DNA of 64,000 nt from Enterococcus mundtii (GCF_002947535.1 NZ_PUAP01000017.1:82832-146831); one strand, 5' to 3'. Positions 23,511-34,045 are shown, numbered from the stretch's first letter. The notes: a model not told the origin generated them from the letters alone. Made by a program: numbers and translations.

Positions 23511-23550
23511 AAAAATGCCATTGAAAGAGTCCCCTTCCAATGGCATTTTT
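23511..23550. terminator. Bidirectional terminator between the GntR gene and the wall hydrolase gene
   Basis: AAAAATGCCATTG (23511-23523) pairs perfectly with CAATGGCATTTTT (23538-23550), with A and T runs on both sides. It serves the two convergent genes. Confidence 0.92.
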
Positions 23551-23563
23551 TCATTATCACTAA

Positions 23564-25048
23564 TTAAAACAAAACAGTTGCTGGATCAATCAATTGCGCT
23601 TGTGCTAAGCTGTTATCACGACTGATCTCAAAATGCAGATGACTGCCTGTACTATTTCCGGTAGAACCGACAAACCCAATGATTTGTCCTTGTTCAACTT
23701 CATCGCCAACCTTCACGATGTATTCTTGTTGGTGAGCATAAAGTGCTGTCGTACCATCTTCATGTTCAATTGCTACATAGTTCCCCCATGAAGGATGGAA
23801 TTCTGCTTTGATCACAGTACCTGCTTTACTAGCATAGATTGGCTCCCCTTGAGGTGCTGCAAAATCTAATCCACGGTGGAATTCACCACCACGAGGACCG
23901 AATGGGCTAGAAATCGTATAATTTCTCAATGGCACAATATATCCTTCTTTATTCACTTCAGGTCCGGCAACTTCTTTGTCATATTGTTCTAAATCATAAG
24001 TTTCGATCAGACCATTCAGTTTTTCGTTATATCTTGTATCCGTTGCGTAACGACCTGTTAAAAATTCAGTTGCTTCTTTATAAGTTTCTGCGTTAGATTT
24101 CCATGCACCTGAATAAAACTCACTATTTCCAGTCAAGCCTTCAGTCATTAATTTAGCATAGTCTTCAAGACTTTCTTCATAGTTGGCATATTTTCTGAAT
24201 GTGGCTTGGATCGTATATAATGTACCATCACCAGCATCTTCTTGTGTGGCAAATGTCACGCCATTGCCCTCGTGTGTACCTTTGATCCCAAAAAGATTGT
24301 AGTTAGGTGATTGTGCCAACTGGCTTTGTCCACTAGCTGATTCTAAAATCGCTTGGGCAATCATCACTGATGCGTATAAGTCATTTTCTTGCCCGATTTT
24401 TCGAGAAGATTCACCGATTTTGCGAATGAAACTTTCAACTGATTCATCTTTTTCAAAATGGATCGATCCTTCATCCGTTTCTTGACTTGATGGTACAAGA
24501 TCTTGGATCGGTGTTGTTGCAGAAGGTTGACGTACCTCTTGAGCAACTGGTGCCGCAGGTGCAGGCGTTGGTGCCACAGGTGCAGCAGGTGTTGTCACTG
24601 GAGGTGTTGGCTGACTTGGCTGTGGTGTAGTTGGTTGTGTTTCTCCAGTAGAACCGCCAGTTGATGGTGGCGTTGGTTTTTGTGGCTGACTCGGCTGTGT
24701 AGGCTCTGTCGGCTTCGTCGGTTCTGTTGGTTTTGTCGGCTCCGTTGGTTTTGTTTCCTCCGGTGTACTAGGTTCTGTCGGTTCTGAAGTATCAGGTGTG
24801 GTTGGTTCACTTGAATCACCAGTAGACGGTGGCGTTGATTCTTCTGTACCATCTGTTGTTGTATCTGTTGTGTTATCTTCACCTGTTGTATCAGACGAAT
24901 CCGTCGTTGTTTCTGTTCGCGCTTCCGCTGTTACTGGTTGATCCGCAGAAAAAACTTGTTCATCTGCTAATACTTGTAAAGGCGTAGTTAGTAACATTTG
25001 TGAAAGAAATACAAATGAAACTAATTTATACGTAGACTTTTTTTTCAA
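23564..25048 (-). CDS. Secreted peptidoglycan hydrolase: glucosaminidase plus M23 endopeptidase
   Basis: A 494-residue exported wall hydrolase. Residues 1-28 are a Sec signal (cleavage near VLADE). About 35-175 is a low-complexity Thr/Pro/Glu region with PTEPTKPTEPTKP repeats, probably a wall-spanning linker. About 205-345 is a glucosaminidase (FlgJ/LytG type; SVMIAQAILESASGQSQLA has the catalytic Glu, then NYNLFGIKG). About 375-494 is an M23 zinc endopeptidase with HRGLD and HLHFE metal motifs. It could cut both glycan and peptide bonds during cell separation. It has no LPXTG or LysM, so retention may depend on the linker or charge. Confidence 0.92.
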   Translation of the reverse strand: MKKKSTYKLVSFVFLSQMLLTTPLQVLADEQVFSADQPVTAEARTETTTDSSDTTGEDNTTDTTTDGTEESTPPSTGDSSEPTTPDTSEPTEPSTPEETKPTEPTKPTEPTKPTEPTQPSQPQKPTPPSTGGSTGETQPTTPQPSQPTPPVTTPAAPVAPTPAPAAPVAQEVRQPSATTPIQDLVPSSQETDEGSIHFEKDESVESFIRKIGESSRKIGQENDLYASVMIAQAILESASGQSQLAQSPNYNLFGIKGTHEGNGVTFATQEDAGDGTLYTIQATFRKYANYEESLEDYAKLMTEGLTGNSEFYSGAWKSNAETYKEATEFLTGRYATDTRYNEKLNGLIETYDLEQYDKEVAGPEVNKEGYIVPLRNYTISSPFGPRGGEFHRGLDFAAPQGEPIYASKAGTVIKAEFHPSWGNYVAIEHEDGTTALYAHQQEYIVKVGDEVEQGQIIGFVGSTGNSTGSHLHFEISRDNSLAQAQLIDPATVLF

Positions 25049-25376
25049 TTTTCTTACATCCTTTTCTTTAGTTATTTTTAAGATACATGTTAGTTATGAA
25101 TTTTTTGTTAAAAAAATAATAATTTTTATAAAGTAATAACAATTATTTATCTCATATTTATGCTTCGATCCACTACTAATAACAAACGTTAAGTGAAAAT
25201 ATCTAGTGAACACTGAGATAATACGACAAACTTTTACTTTATTATAGTCCATTTTAACAGGAATAAGAAGGATTAAGCAGTCCATATTTTTTCATATTTT
25301 AGTGCAAATTTTGAACTTGACATTACTATTTCACCCTTTTTTTAACAGAGTAGCATCGAACAATCTATAAAAAATA
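25049..25376. other. AT-rich gap with no supported gene
   Basis: Holds the AAGGATG ribosome binding site of the hydrolase gene and long A/T tracts. Short frames here have no ribosome binding site and no recognisable product. A promoter for the hydrolase gene is expected but no pair of boxes stands out. Confidence 0.5.
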
Positions 25377-25412
25377 GTCCTCCAAATATTGCTAATCAAC
25401 TACTCGGAGGAC
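25377..25412 (-). terminator. Terminator of the giant surface protein gene
   Basis: GTCCTCC (25377-25383) pairs with GGAGGAC (25406-25412), and the leftward strand continues ACTATTTTTTATAG. It lies 114 bases past the stop codon of the surface protein gene. Confidence 0.8.
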
Positions 25413-25525
25413 GTTCTCTACTAAATTTGTCATCGATAAAAAAGATAGAGTAATAAATAATCTAAGTTACGTTTACCACAAATTAAATACAGTTTAGTTA
25501 TTCAGTTTTTTTACATTCTGGCGAA

Positions 25526-28500
25526 TCACTGTTTTCTTTTCTTTACTGCCACGACCAATACGATTACTACTAGAATACCACCTAAAGCGATCAGCGTATA
25601 AGAAACTGCTTCGCCTGTTTTAGGAAGAAATGACTTTCTTGCTTCCTTTTCCTTTGGAGCAGGTTTTCTAGGCTCTGGTCGGTTAGGCACTTCTTTTCCT
25701 GGTACAACTGGTACGTCTGGCTTATCCGGTTGATCTGGATCTTCCGGAATGACTGGTACTTCCGGTTTATCTGGTGGTGTCACATGGTCATCCACTGTGG
25801 CAATGTTCAAGATTTCTTTTCCTGAGACGGCGTCTTTGTTCACTTTCACTTTAAAGACGATCGAACGGACTTTTGTATCATTGATCTTGCCATATTCGGC
25901 AGTGATCGTACCATCTTTGTAGTCTAAACTTGTTGGTTGTGGATCATCACCCTTGCTAGTCAAACTACCTTCGACATAGGTCAAGCCTTTTGGTAACTTG
26001 TCGGTGACAGTCACTTGATTCAACACACCGTTTTCTACCGTATTGTAGAAACTGATACGGTACTCGATTTCTTCACCGATTTTTACAGTTTTCTGATTGA
26101 CTGTTTTCTCACTTACTAATTTACCATCTGGAACTTTTGGTTGATCTGGATCTTCCGGAATGACTGGTACTTCCGGTTTATCTGGCGGTGTCACATGATC
26201 ATCCACTGTGGCAATGTTCAAGATTTCTTTTCCTGAGACGGCGTCTTTGTTCACTTTCACTTTAAAGACGATCGAGCGGACTTTTGTATCATTGATCTTG
26301 CCATATTCGGCAGTGATCGTACCGTCTTTGTAGGTTAGACTTGTTGGTTGAGGGTTGTCACCTTCGCTTGTCAGACTGCCTTCAACATAGGTCAAGCCTC
26401 TAGGCAAGTTATCCGTGACTGTCACTTGGTTCAACACACCATTCGTCACTTGATTGCGGAAAGTAATTCGGTATTCGAGTTCCTCACCGACTTTTGTTTT
26501 TTGCTTATTGACCGTTTTGGTACTTTCTAATTTCCCTGGTTTTTCTTCTGGAATCACGGGTACTTCTGGTTCATCTGGCGGATTTGTGCCATCATCGATT
26601 GTGGCTTTATTGATGATTTGTTCGCCGACTTTCGCTTCTTCGTTGACTTTCACTTTAAAGATAATTGAACGAACTTTTGTATCGCTGATCTTGCCATATT
26701 CGGCAGTGATCGTGCCAGCTTTGTAGTCTAAACTTGTTGGTTGAGGGTCGTCACCTTCACTCGTCAAACTACCTTCGACATAGGTTAAGCCTCTAGGCAA
26801 GTTATCCGTGACTGTCACTTGGTTCAAGACACCATTCGTCACTTGATTGCGGAAGGTGATGCGGTATTCGATTTCTTCCCCAATGTTTGGTGATTGGTTA
26901 TTGACTGTTTTCGTTGTTTCTAGCTCTCCCGGTGTTTCTTCTGGAGTTACTGGAATTTCTGGTTCTTCTGGCGGATTGATATGGTCATCGATGTTCACTT
27001 TATTGACAATCGTTTCGCCGACTTTTGCTTCTTCGTTGACTTTGACTTTAAAGATAATTGAACGAACTTTTGTATCATTAATTTTGCCATATTCGGCAGT
27101 GATCGTACCGTCTTTGTAGGTTAGACTTGTTGGTTCCGGCTGCTCACCTTCACTTGTCAAACTACCTTCAACGAACGTCAAGCCTTTAGGCAAGTTATCC
27201 GTGACTGTCACTTGGTTCAACACACCATTCGTCACTTGATTGCGGAACGTGATGCGGTATTCGATTTCTTCCCCAAGTTTCGGTGATTGATGATTGACTG
27301 TTTTCGTTGTTTCTAGCTCTCCCGGTGTTTCTTCTGGACTTACTGGAATCTCTGGTTCGTCTGGCGGATTTGTACCATCATCGATGGTTGCTTTATTGAC
27401 GATCGTTTCGCCGACTTTCGCTTCTTCGTTGACTTTCACTTTAAAGATAATTGAACGAACTTTTGTATCGCTGATCTTGCCATATTCGGCAGTGATCGTG
27501 CCAGCTTTGTAGTCTAGACTTGTTGGTTGTGGCTCATCCCCTTCACTTGTCAAACTACCTTCAACGAACGTCAAGCCTTTAGGCAAGTTATCCGTGACTG
27601 TCACTTGGTTCAACACACCATTCGTCACTTTATTGCGGAACGTGATGCGGTATTCGATTTCTTCCCCAAGTTTCGGCGATTGGTTATTGACTGTTTTCGT
27701 TGTTTCCAGTTCTCCCGGTGTTTCTTCTGGGGTTACTGGAATCTCTGGTTCGTCTGGCGGATTCGTGCCATCATCGATGATTGCTTTATTGACGATCGTT
27801 TCGCCGACTTTCGCTTCTTCGTTGACTTTGACTTTAAAGACAATCGAGCGGACTTTCGTATCGGCAATCCCTGTGTATTCGGCAACCATTTTGCCATTTT
27901 CCATAGTCAAGGTTGTTGGTTGTGGATCATCCCCTTCACTCATCAAGCTACCTTCGACATAGGTCAAGCCTCTAGGCAAATTATCCGTTACTGTCACTTG
28001 TTTCAAGACACCATTCGTCACTTTGTTGCGGAAACTGATACGGTATTCGATTTCATCGCCCAGCTTCGGCGATTGATCATTCACTACTTTTGTACTTTCT
28101 AATACACCTGGAGTTTCCACTGGGGTCACTGGTGTTTCTGGTTCATCTGGCGGATTCGTGCCATCATCGATGGTTGCTTTATTGATGATCGTTTCACCTG
28201 TTTTTGCTTCTTCATTGACTTTCACTCTAAAGACGATTGAGCGAATTTTTGTATCATTGATCTTGCCATATTCTGCGAGGATCGTGCCATCTTTTGCTGT
28301 CAGATTTATTGGCTGTGGATCGTCCCCTTCACTTGTCAAACTACCCTCCACATAAGTTAAACCTTTAGGCAACTTGTCAGTTACTGTCACTTGATTTAAT
28401 ACGCCATTAGTGACTTTATTGCGGAAGTTGATACGATACTCGATTTCCTCACCGATTTTTGGTGATTGATGATTGACTGATTTTGTACTTTCTAGCTCTC

Positions 28501-31500
28501 CCGGTGTTTCCACTGGTGTAACTGGTGTTTCTGGTTCGTCCGGCGGATTGATATGATCATCGATCGTTGCTTTATTGATGATCTGCTCACCCACCTTCGC
28601 TTCTTCATTGACTTTCACTTTAAAGACAAGTGAACGCACAGTAGTATCAGTGATCTTACGATATTCCGCGGTTATTTTCCCGTTTTCTATCTCTAAGCTA
28701 GTTGGTTGCGGATCAGCACCTTCATTCGTCAAACTGCCTTCGACATACGTCAACCCTTTAGGCAACGTATCGGTAATCGTTACTTGGTCGATGACTCCAT
28801 TAGTGACTTTATTACGGAAGCTGATACGGTATTCGATTTCGTCACCGATTTTTGGTGATTGATGGTTAACTGTTTTCGTTACTTCTAATTGACCAGGTGT
28901 CACTACTGGTGTGACTGGTGTTTCTGGTTCGTCTGGTGGGTTCGTGCCATCGTCGATTGTGGCTTTATTGACGATTGTTTCACCCGCTTTTGCTTCTTGG
29001 TTGACGATTACTTTAAAGACGATCGAACGAGTACTGGTATCAGTGATTGAGCCATACTCGGCAGTCAACTTTCCATTTTCCATTGTTAATTTTGTCGGTT
29101 GTGGATCGTTTCCTTCACTTGTTAAGCTACCTTCGACATACGTCAACCCTTTAGGCAAGTTGTCAGTCACCATCACTTGTTTCAAGACACCATTTTGGAT
29201 CTTGTTACGGAACATGATGCGGTACTCGATCTCATCCCCAATTTTTGGTGATTGATTGTTGACCGTTTTCGTACTTTCTAACTCTCCTGGTGTCTCTTCA
29301 GGTGTGACAGGTATTTCCGGTTCATCTGGTGGGTTCGTGCCATCGTCGATCGTAGCTTTATTGATGATTTGTTCACCAACCTTTGCTTCTTCATTCACTT
29401 TTACTTTGAACATGATCGTACGGGATTTCGTATCAGAAATCGTCCCATACTCGGCTGTCAATTTCCCATTTTCCATCACTAACTTCGTCGGTTGTGGATC
29501 GTCCCCTTCGCTGGTCAAACTATCTTCCACATACGTCAAGCCCTTAGGCAAGTTATCGGTCACCGTTACTTGTTTCAAGACACCATTTTGGATCTTGTTA
29601 CGGAACGTGATCCGGTATTCGATTTCATCACCGATTCTTGGTGATTGATGATTTACTGTTTTTGTACTTTCTAATACTCCTGGTGTTTCTTCTGGTGTCA
29701 CTGGGGTTTCCGGTTCATCTGGCGGATTCGTCCCATCATCGATGGTTGCTTTATTGACGATCGTTTCGCCGACCTTCGCTTCTTCATTGACTTTCACTTT
29801 AAAGATGATCGTACGAGTTTTCGTATCACTGATCTTGCCATATTCGGCCGTGATCGTACCGTCTTTGTAACTTAGATTGGTTGGTTGGGGATCGTCCCCT
29901 TCGCTGCTCAAACTACCTTCCACATAGGTTAAGCCTTTTGGTAAGGTATCTTTGATCGTTACTTTTTTCAAGACACCATTTGTGATCTTATTGCGGAAAG
30001 TGATACGATATTCGATTTCGTCTCCTAGTTTCGGTGATTGATCATTCACCGATTTATTGCTTTCCAATACTCCTGGTGTTTCTTCTGGTGTCACTGGGGT
30101 TTCCGGTTCATCTGGCGGATTCGTTCCATCATCGATAGTTGCTTTATTAATGATCGGTTCGCCGACCTTCGCTTCTTCATTGACTTTCACTTTAAAGATG
30201 ATCGTGCGTGTTTTCGTATCACTGATCTTGCCATATTCAGCGGTGATCGTACCGTCTTTGTAACTTAGATTGGTCGGTTGGGGATCATCCCCTTCGCTGG
30301 TCAAACTACCTTCCACATAGGTCAAGCCTTTTGGTAAATTATCTGTTACTGTCACTTTGCTTAAAATACCATTAGTTATTTTGTTGCGAAAAGTGATATG
30401 ATATTCAATTTCCTCCCCAAGTTTTGGTGATTGATTATTGACCGTTTTCGTACTTTCCAATTCTCCTGGTGTTTCAACAGGTGTCACAGGAACTTCAGGT
30501 TCAATCGGTGGGTTCACGTCATCGTCGACGATGGCTTGATTGATGATTGCTTGTCCTGCGACCGCTTCTTCATTCACTCGGACTTTAAAAGTGATTGATC
30601 GCGTAGCTGTATCAGTGATTTTTGGATATACAGCAGTTACTTTTCCATTCACTACAGTCATTGATGTTGGTTTAGGATCATTGCCACTACTTGCGATACT
30701 GTTTTCGACATACGTCAAGCCTTTAGGTAAGCTATCCGTGATCGTCACTTGATTCAGTACACCATTTTCTACCGTATTCTTAAAGTTGATCGTATAGTCG
30801 ATTTCCTCACCGATTTTCGGCGATTGGTTATTGACCGTTTTCGTGCTTTCAATCTTTCCTGGTAACTCTTCTTTTTCTACTTTTACTTCAACCACATTCG
30901 ATTGATTTTCAAGTGCTGTATTGGTTGCTGCATCTGTCCCTTGCACAGTTGCACGATTGGGGATCAATTGCTCGACTATGGCTGTACCATTGATTTTCGC
31001 TTGAAATTCATACACTGTTTCAGCCGTCGTTCCTTTATAACTGCCTCCTGTTGTAGCATTTGCGCCTTCACCGACACGAACAGTCATTGTTCGGTTAGCT
31101 GCTGTGTATTCTGCTTGATCATCGCCAGAAGCATCAGTTTTTTTCCCAGCGTTGGGACCAGTCACGACTGATAAAGAACCAGGAACATAATCCAAACGGC
31201 TATCTAAGACATCCTTAGACAACGTATTGACGGCTTCTGAATTTTCTTTTGTATTTTTTACGTGCACACGATAGGTGACTGTCTCTCCGATCTTGTAGGT
31301 CTCTTTAGGATTCACGATTTCTTTATTGATCTCTAGCTCGGGAATCTCAGCATTGACAGAGAAACCGACAGCATTCGTAGAGAAGTCATCGCCAATACTA
31401 GTCGTTCTGAAACTGATTTGATTTTGGCCATTACTGATCAGCCCCTCTGGTAGAGAAAGCCGATCGATATCGATATCCAAAAAGTTGGGATGTCCTGGAT

Positions 31501-33169
31501 TGAACTGTCCAGGATACTTGTCAACCATATGTTGATCGTTATCAGAAACGGTGGCATTCATCACATTTCCTACTGGGTTGATCGTGTTGATGATATTGAC
31601 AAAAGTTCCTGCACTATTTTTGATTTGCGCATTGTCACCAGTAAACAATTTATCCCCTTGTACAGTGAACCAGGTGACAATAGGTTCTAGTTTTCCTTGT
31701 TTGGCTGTAATAAAATCTTTCATGACAAACTCATTATTTGTTCCAGCTTTATTTCCTCTGGCGCCGTAGTAAACATTGAATGCTCGAGAATGTTTTGCTT
31801 GATCTTTTGTTACGACAAATAGACTCCAGCCACTGAAATTATAGTATTGAGCTTTCTGGTTTAGCGCTTTTGTCATAGGGATATCAGCTAAGGTATAGCC
31901 ACCAGTTCCACTGCCATCTCCTTGAATGATCGATGTCACATCTGCATAATTTGAAAAGCCTGTATTGTTATAGCCAAAGTATTGTCCAGGATCAGTTTTA
32001 TCTTGGTCAATCCGATGATAATACTGAGGGGCAACTCTTTGTGATGTGCCATTTGGCGTAGTAAATTTGACTGGTGCACTGATTTCTTCATCCGAAAGAT
32101 TTGTGCCAAATGCAGGGCCTTTATAACGAGAAGAACTCCAAAATAACCCCGCCCATGCAATCTCTTTCGCACCATCTAAATCGATATATGCGCGACTAGA
32201 ATTATATGTTGTCGGGTCGCCATCTACATCAGCAAATTCTAAAACAAAGTTATTGATCGAATAGCCACTACTAGGCGCTTTAGTATTCAAGAAAATATTT
32301 GCTCGATACTCTTTTTCATCAAGGATCTTTAGATTAGTATTTCCTGTAGAAAAAAGTTCGCCTTTGTGCACACTATTATAGATTGGCTTTTCGAAGCCTC
32401 GTCCTGGTGTCGGCGCAAGTCTAGGGCCTTGAGCCATAGGTGCTTGAGGTAATCCAGGATCGGGGTCCTCTGCTTCTTCACTTGTTGACTGTGATTCTTC
32501 TGTTTGTGTTTCTTCTGTTTGCACAGTTGATTCTGACTCTGATGTTGTTTCTTTGGTTGGCTCTTTGATTGGTTGACTGGGTATCGATGATTCTGGTTGT
32601 GTGGTAGATTCTTGTATAGGTGATGAGGTAGTGCTAGTTGGTGCAAGTTCTTTTTTTGGAAAGTTGAGCTTAAGCTCACCTAATTTGTTTTCTGATTCTT
32701 TGATCTCAACTGCTAATTGATCCACGGATCGATTCGTTTTTTCCCCGGTGATGGAAAGTTTTCTTGTTTCATTTGGTTGAAGGGTAGCAATCCGTAATTG
32801 CGTTCCCTCTGCTTTTTCCATCTTTTCAAACGACACGATTGGATCGGTTGATTCGACTAACTTCTGATTATTCTTTAGTGTTTGCTTATCAAACTTAACA
32901 GGTGTATCGTTTTCATTTTTTTGATGGATGATCAACTGATTGATGGGTGTCTCACTTTTGTTCGTCACTTCATACGTAACATCCACTAATTGCTGGTTCT
33001 CCGCATTCGCTTCAGCATCTGCTTTGATCGATAAACTTTGAGAGTTGAATATACTCTCATTCGGTGGTGCTACCCCTTCAGCAAACACACTCGTCACAGG
33101 CAGCAGATTCGCTACCAACAACATAACAACAGCTAAATAATTGAATGGAACTCTATACACTTTTTTCAT
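25526..33169 (-). CDS. Giant LPKTG-anchored surface protein with 13 tandem DUF11-like repeats
   Basis: A 2547-residue wall-anchored protein. The ATG at 33167-33169 is chosen because GGAGG lies 11 bases upstream and a signal peptide (MKKVYRVPFNYLAVVMLL, cleavage near SVFAEG) follows; the frame extends further to 33274 without a site. After an N-terminal domain (about 30-165) and a Thr/Glu/Ser-rich linker (about 170-250), residues about 270-610 look like a globular ligand-binding head. One diverged DUF11 domain and 13 near-identical 131-residue repeats follow, each beginning PGxLESTKTVN and ending NPPDEPETPVTPEETPG. The C-terminus has FLPKTGE, a membrane helix and KKRKQ for sortase. Probably an adhesin on a long stalk. 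Confidence 0.92.
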   Translation of the reverse strand: MKKVYRVPFNYLAVVMLLVANLLPVTSVFAEGVAPPNESIFNSQSLSIKADAEANAENQQLVDVTYEVTNKSETPINQLIIHQKNENDTPVKFDKQTLKNNQKLVESTDPIVSFEKMEKAEGTQLRIATLQPNETRKLSITGEKTNRSVDQLAVEIKESENKLGELKLNFPKKELAPTSTTSSPIQESTTQPESSIPSQPIKEPTKETTSESESTVQTEETQTEESQSTSEEAEDPDPGLPQAPMAQGPRLAPTPGRGFEKPIYNSVHKGELFSTGNTNLKILDEKEYRANIFLNTKAPSSGYSINNFVLEFADVDGDPTTYNSSRAYIDLDGAKEIAWAGLFWSSSRYKGPAFGTNLSDEEISAPVKFTTPNGTSQRVAPQYYHRIDQDKTDPGQYFGYNNTGFSNYADVTSIIQGDGSGTGGYTLADIPMTKALNQKAQYYNFSGWSLFVVTKDQAKHSRAFNVYYGARGNKAGTNNEFVMKDFITAKQGKLEPIVTWFTVQGDKLFTGDNAQIKNSAGTFVNIINTINPVGNVMNATVSDNDQHMVDKYPGQFNPGHPNFLDIDIDRLSLPEGLISNGQNQISFRTTSIGDDFSTNAVGFSVNAEIPELEINKEIVNPKETYKIGETVTYRVHVKNTKENSEAVNTLSKDVLDSRLDYVPGSLSVVTGPNAGKKTDASGDDQAEYTAANRTMTVRVGEGANATTGGSYKGTTAETVYEFQAKINGTAIVEQLIPNRATVQGTDAATNTALENQSNVVEVKVEKEELPGKIESTKTVNNQSPKIGEEIDYTINFKNTVENGVLNQVTITDSLPKGLTYVENSIASSGNDPKPTSMTVVNGKVTAVYPKITDTATRSITFKVRVNEEAVAGQAIINQAIVDDDVNPPIEPEVPVTPVETPGELESTKTVNNQSPKLGEEIEYHITFRNKITNGILSKVTVTDNLPKGLTYVEGSLTSEGDDPQPTNLSYKDGTITAEYGKISDTKTRTIIFKVKVNEEAKVGEPIINKATIDDGTNPPDEPETPVTPEETPGVLESNKSVNDQSPKLGDEIEYRITFRNKITNGVLKKVTIKDTLPKGLTYVEGSLSSEGDDPQPTNLSYKDGTITAEYGKISDTKTRTIIFKVKVNEEAKVGETIVNKATIDDGTNPPDEPETPVTPEETPGVLESTKTVNHQSPRIGDEIEYRITFRNKIQNGVLKQVTVTDNLPKGLTYVEDSLTSEGDDPQPTKLVMENGKLTAEYGTISDTKSRTIMFKVKVNEEAKVGEQIINKATIDDGTNPPDEPEIPVTPEETPGELESTKTVNNQSPKIGDEIEYRIMFRNKIQNGVLKQVMVTDNLPKGLTYVEGSLTSEGNDPQPTKLTMENGKLTAEYGSITDTSTRSIVFKVIVNQEAKAGETIVNKATIDDGTNPPDEPETPVTPVVTPGQLEVTKTVNHQSPKIGDEIEYRISFRNKVTNGVIDQVTITDTLPKGLTYVEGSLTNEGADPQPTSLEIENGKITAEYRKITDTTVRSLVFKVKVNEEAKVGEQIINKATIDDHINPPDEPETPVTPVETPGELESTKSVNHQSPKIGEEIEYRINFRNKVTNGVLNQVTVTDKLPKGLTYVEGSLTSEGDDPQPINLTAKDGTILAEYGKINDTKIRSIVFRVKVNEEAKTGETIINKATIDDGTNPPDEPETPVTPVETPGVLESTKVVNDQSPKLGDEIEYRISFRNKVTNGVLKQVTVTDNLPRGLTYVEGSLMSEGDDPQPTTLTMENGKMVAEYTGIADTKVRSIVFKVKVNEEAKVGETIVNKAIIDDGTNPPDEPEIPVTPEETPGELETTKTVNNQSPKLGEEIEYRITFRNKVTNGVLNQVTVTDNLPKGLTFVEGSLTSEGDEPQPTSLDYKAGTITAEYGKISDTKVRSIIFKVKVNEEAKVGETIVNKATIDDGTNPPDEPEIPVSPEETPGELETTKTVNHQSPKLGEEIEYRITFRNQVTNGVLNQVTVTDNLPKGLTFVEGSLTSEGEQPEPTSLTYKDGTITAEYGKINDTKVRSIIFKVKVNEEAKVGETIVNKVNIDDHINPPEEPEIPVTPEETPGELETTKTVNNQSPNIGEEIEYRITFRNQVTNGVLNQVTVTDNLPRGLTYVEGSLTSEGDDPQPTSLDYKAGTITAEYGKISDTKVRSIIFKVKVNEEAKVGEQIINKATIDDGTNPPDEPEVPVIPEEKPGKLESTKTVNKQKTKVGEELEYRITFRNQVTNGVLNQVTVTDNLPRGLTYVEGSLTSEGDNPQPTSLTYKDGTITAEYGKINDTKVRSIVFKVKVNKDAVSGKEILNIATVDDHVTPPDKPEVPVIPEDPDQPKVPDGKLVSEKTVNQKTVKIGEEIEYRISFYNTVENGVLNQVTVTDKLPKGLTYVEGSLTSKGDDPQPTSLDYKDGTITAEYGKINDTKVRSIVFKVKVNKDAVSGKEILNIATVDDHVTPPDKPEVPVIPEDPDQPDKPDVPVVPGKEVPNRPEPRKPAPKEKEARKSFLPKTGEAVSYTLIALGGILVVIVLVVAVKKRKQ
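25730..30870 (-). repeat. Array of 13 tandem repeats of about 393 bp inside the surface protein gene
   Basis: Thirteen in-frame repeats encode 131-residue units, with two copies near the C-terminus slightly longer because of Pro/Asp linkers. Neighbouring units differ mostly by single substitutions (NKVTNG, NQVTNG, NKIQNG, NKITNG), and the units nearest the C-terminus are closest to each other. High DNA identity makes copy number prone to change by recombination and to collapse in short-read assemblies. Confidence 0.9.
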
Positions 33170-33657
33170 TTTTAAAATAACCTCCTTCACCCCACTATAT
33201 AATCGTTGTTTAAATAACACAAAGAAAACGGTTTTGTAGATGAGTGTTTTCTCATATATAAAATCACACACCATATATATACGCCTATAACACGAATATT
33301 TTAGTGAAAAAAAGAAGGAGATTAACGACTAATATGCTATTTTATTGTCTTAAAAAAGAACTTTCTTCCTATATATATGTATAAAAAAACTAGTAATCAA
33401 ACTGCCTATTAAGCGAATCATTTCTCGCTGATACCAATTTTTTTTAGTAAAAGAAAGTGTGCAATGATTTACGTAAAGAAAGAAAATGTCAGAAATTTCT
33501 AACTATAAAATGATTATAAATACCTATTTTAAAGGTAAAAAGTTGTATTCTCTCCTATTCTACCAACCGAATCTACAATCCATACACCTCATAACGTTAT
33601 GAATAAAACGATAGATTGTTATGTCAATCAAAACTAAGAATTAGATACGCGTTGGTT
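33170..33657. other. AT-rich upstream region of the giant surface protein gene
   Basis: Contains the ribosome binding site and presumed promoter of the surface gene within very AT-rich DNA, including several TATATA runs, and the palindrome CATAACGTTATG at 33590-33601. No gene is supported here. Confidence 0.5.
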
Positions 33658-33948
33658 TTAGATAAATCGAATCATCTGTCTAGCTGAAATTATTAGATAT
33701 GTTATTGTTAATATCATGCTCCACAAACCGATCCACTCTGTATTACTATTCAAAAAATGGTTTATATCATTGAATACAAAAGATAAAAAAACAAATATAT
33801 ACATATTTATTCCTGTTTTATAATAACAAAATAAATAATCAAGAGGGTGTAAATGTCTAGTCATTAGATAACAATTTATAATAAACAAGAAAAATTTTCT
33901 CTTCTCTAATCGTCCATTAATTTTATATCCGTTAGGTTTCCATACCAA
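33658..33948 (-). CDS. Possible small membrane protein, weak support
   Basis: A 96-residue frame, or 68 residues from an internal ATG at 33862-33864. It has two plausible membrane segments (INMYIFVFLSFVFNDI, then GLWSMILTITYLIISA). Neither start has a ribosome binding site, and the longer one uses TTG. It is flanked by two copies of ATAACGTTAT. I do not recognise a family. It could be a decayed or chance frame in AT-rich DNA. Confidence 0.25.
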   Translation of the reverse strand: MVWKPNGYKINGRLEKRKFFLFIINCYLMTRHLHPLDYLFCYYKTGINMYIFVFLSFVFNDINHFLNSNTEWIGLWSMILTITYLIISARQMIRFI

Positions 33949-33998
33949 TAACGTTATGTTTGAGTATTTTAAGTTACTTAATTGTTTCTACAAAAAAA

Positions 33999-34032
33999 CC
34001 AAGCGACTCTTCAGTTCAGAGGTCTAGCTTGG
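33999..34032 (-). terminator. Terminator of the sugar ABC/GH13/GH130 operon
   Basis: CCAAGC (33999-34004) pairs with GCTTGG (34027-34032), supported by an inner GACTCT/AGAGGTC stem. The leftward strand continues TTTTTTTGTAG. It lies just past the phosphohexomutase stop. Confidence 0.85.
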
Positions 34033-34045
34033 CTTTTCGTATTGT

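Noticed and set aside
24364..24882. Leftward frames inside the linker of the wall hydrolase (Gln/His/Arg-rich)
   Set aside because: They are frame-shifted readings of the Thr/Pro/Glu repeats of the real gene.
25526..30870. Many rightward open frames of 60-190 codons opposite the surface protein repeats
   Set aside because: They recur with the repeat period, share no ribosome binding sites, and are explained by codon bias of the repeat on the other strand.
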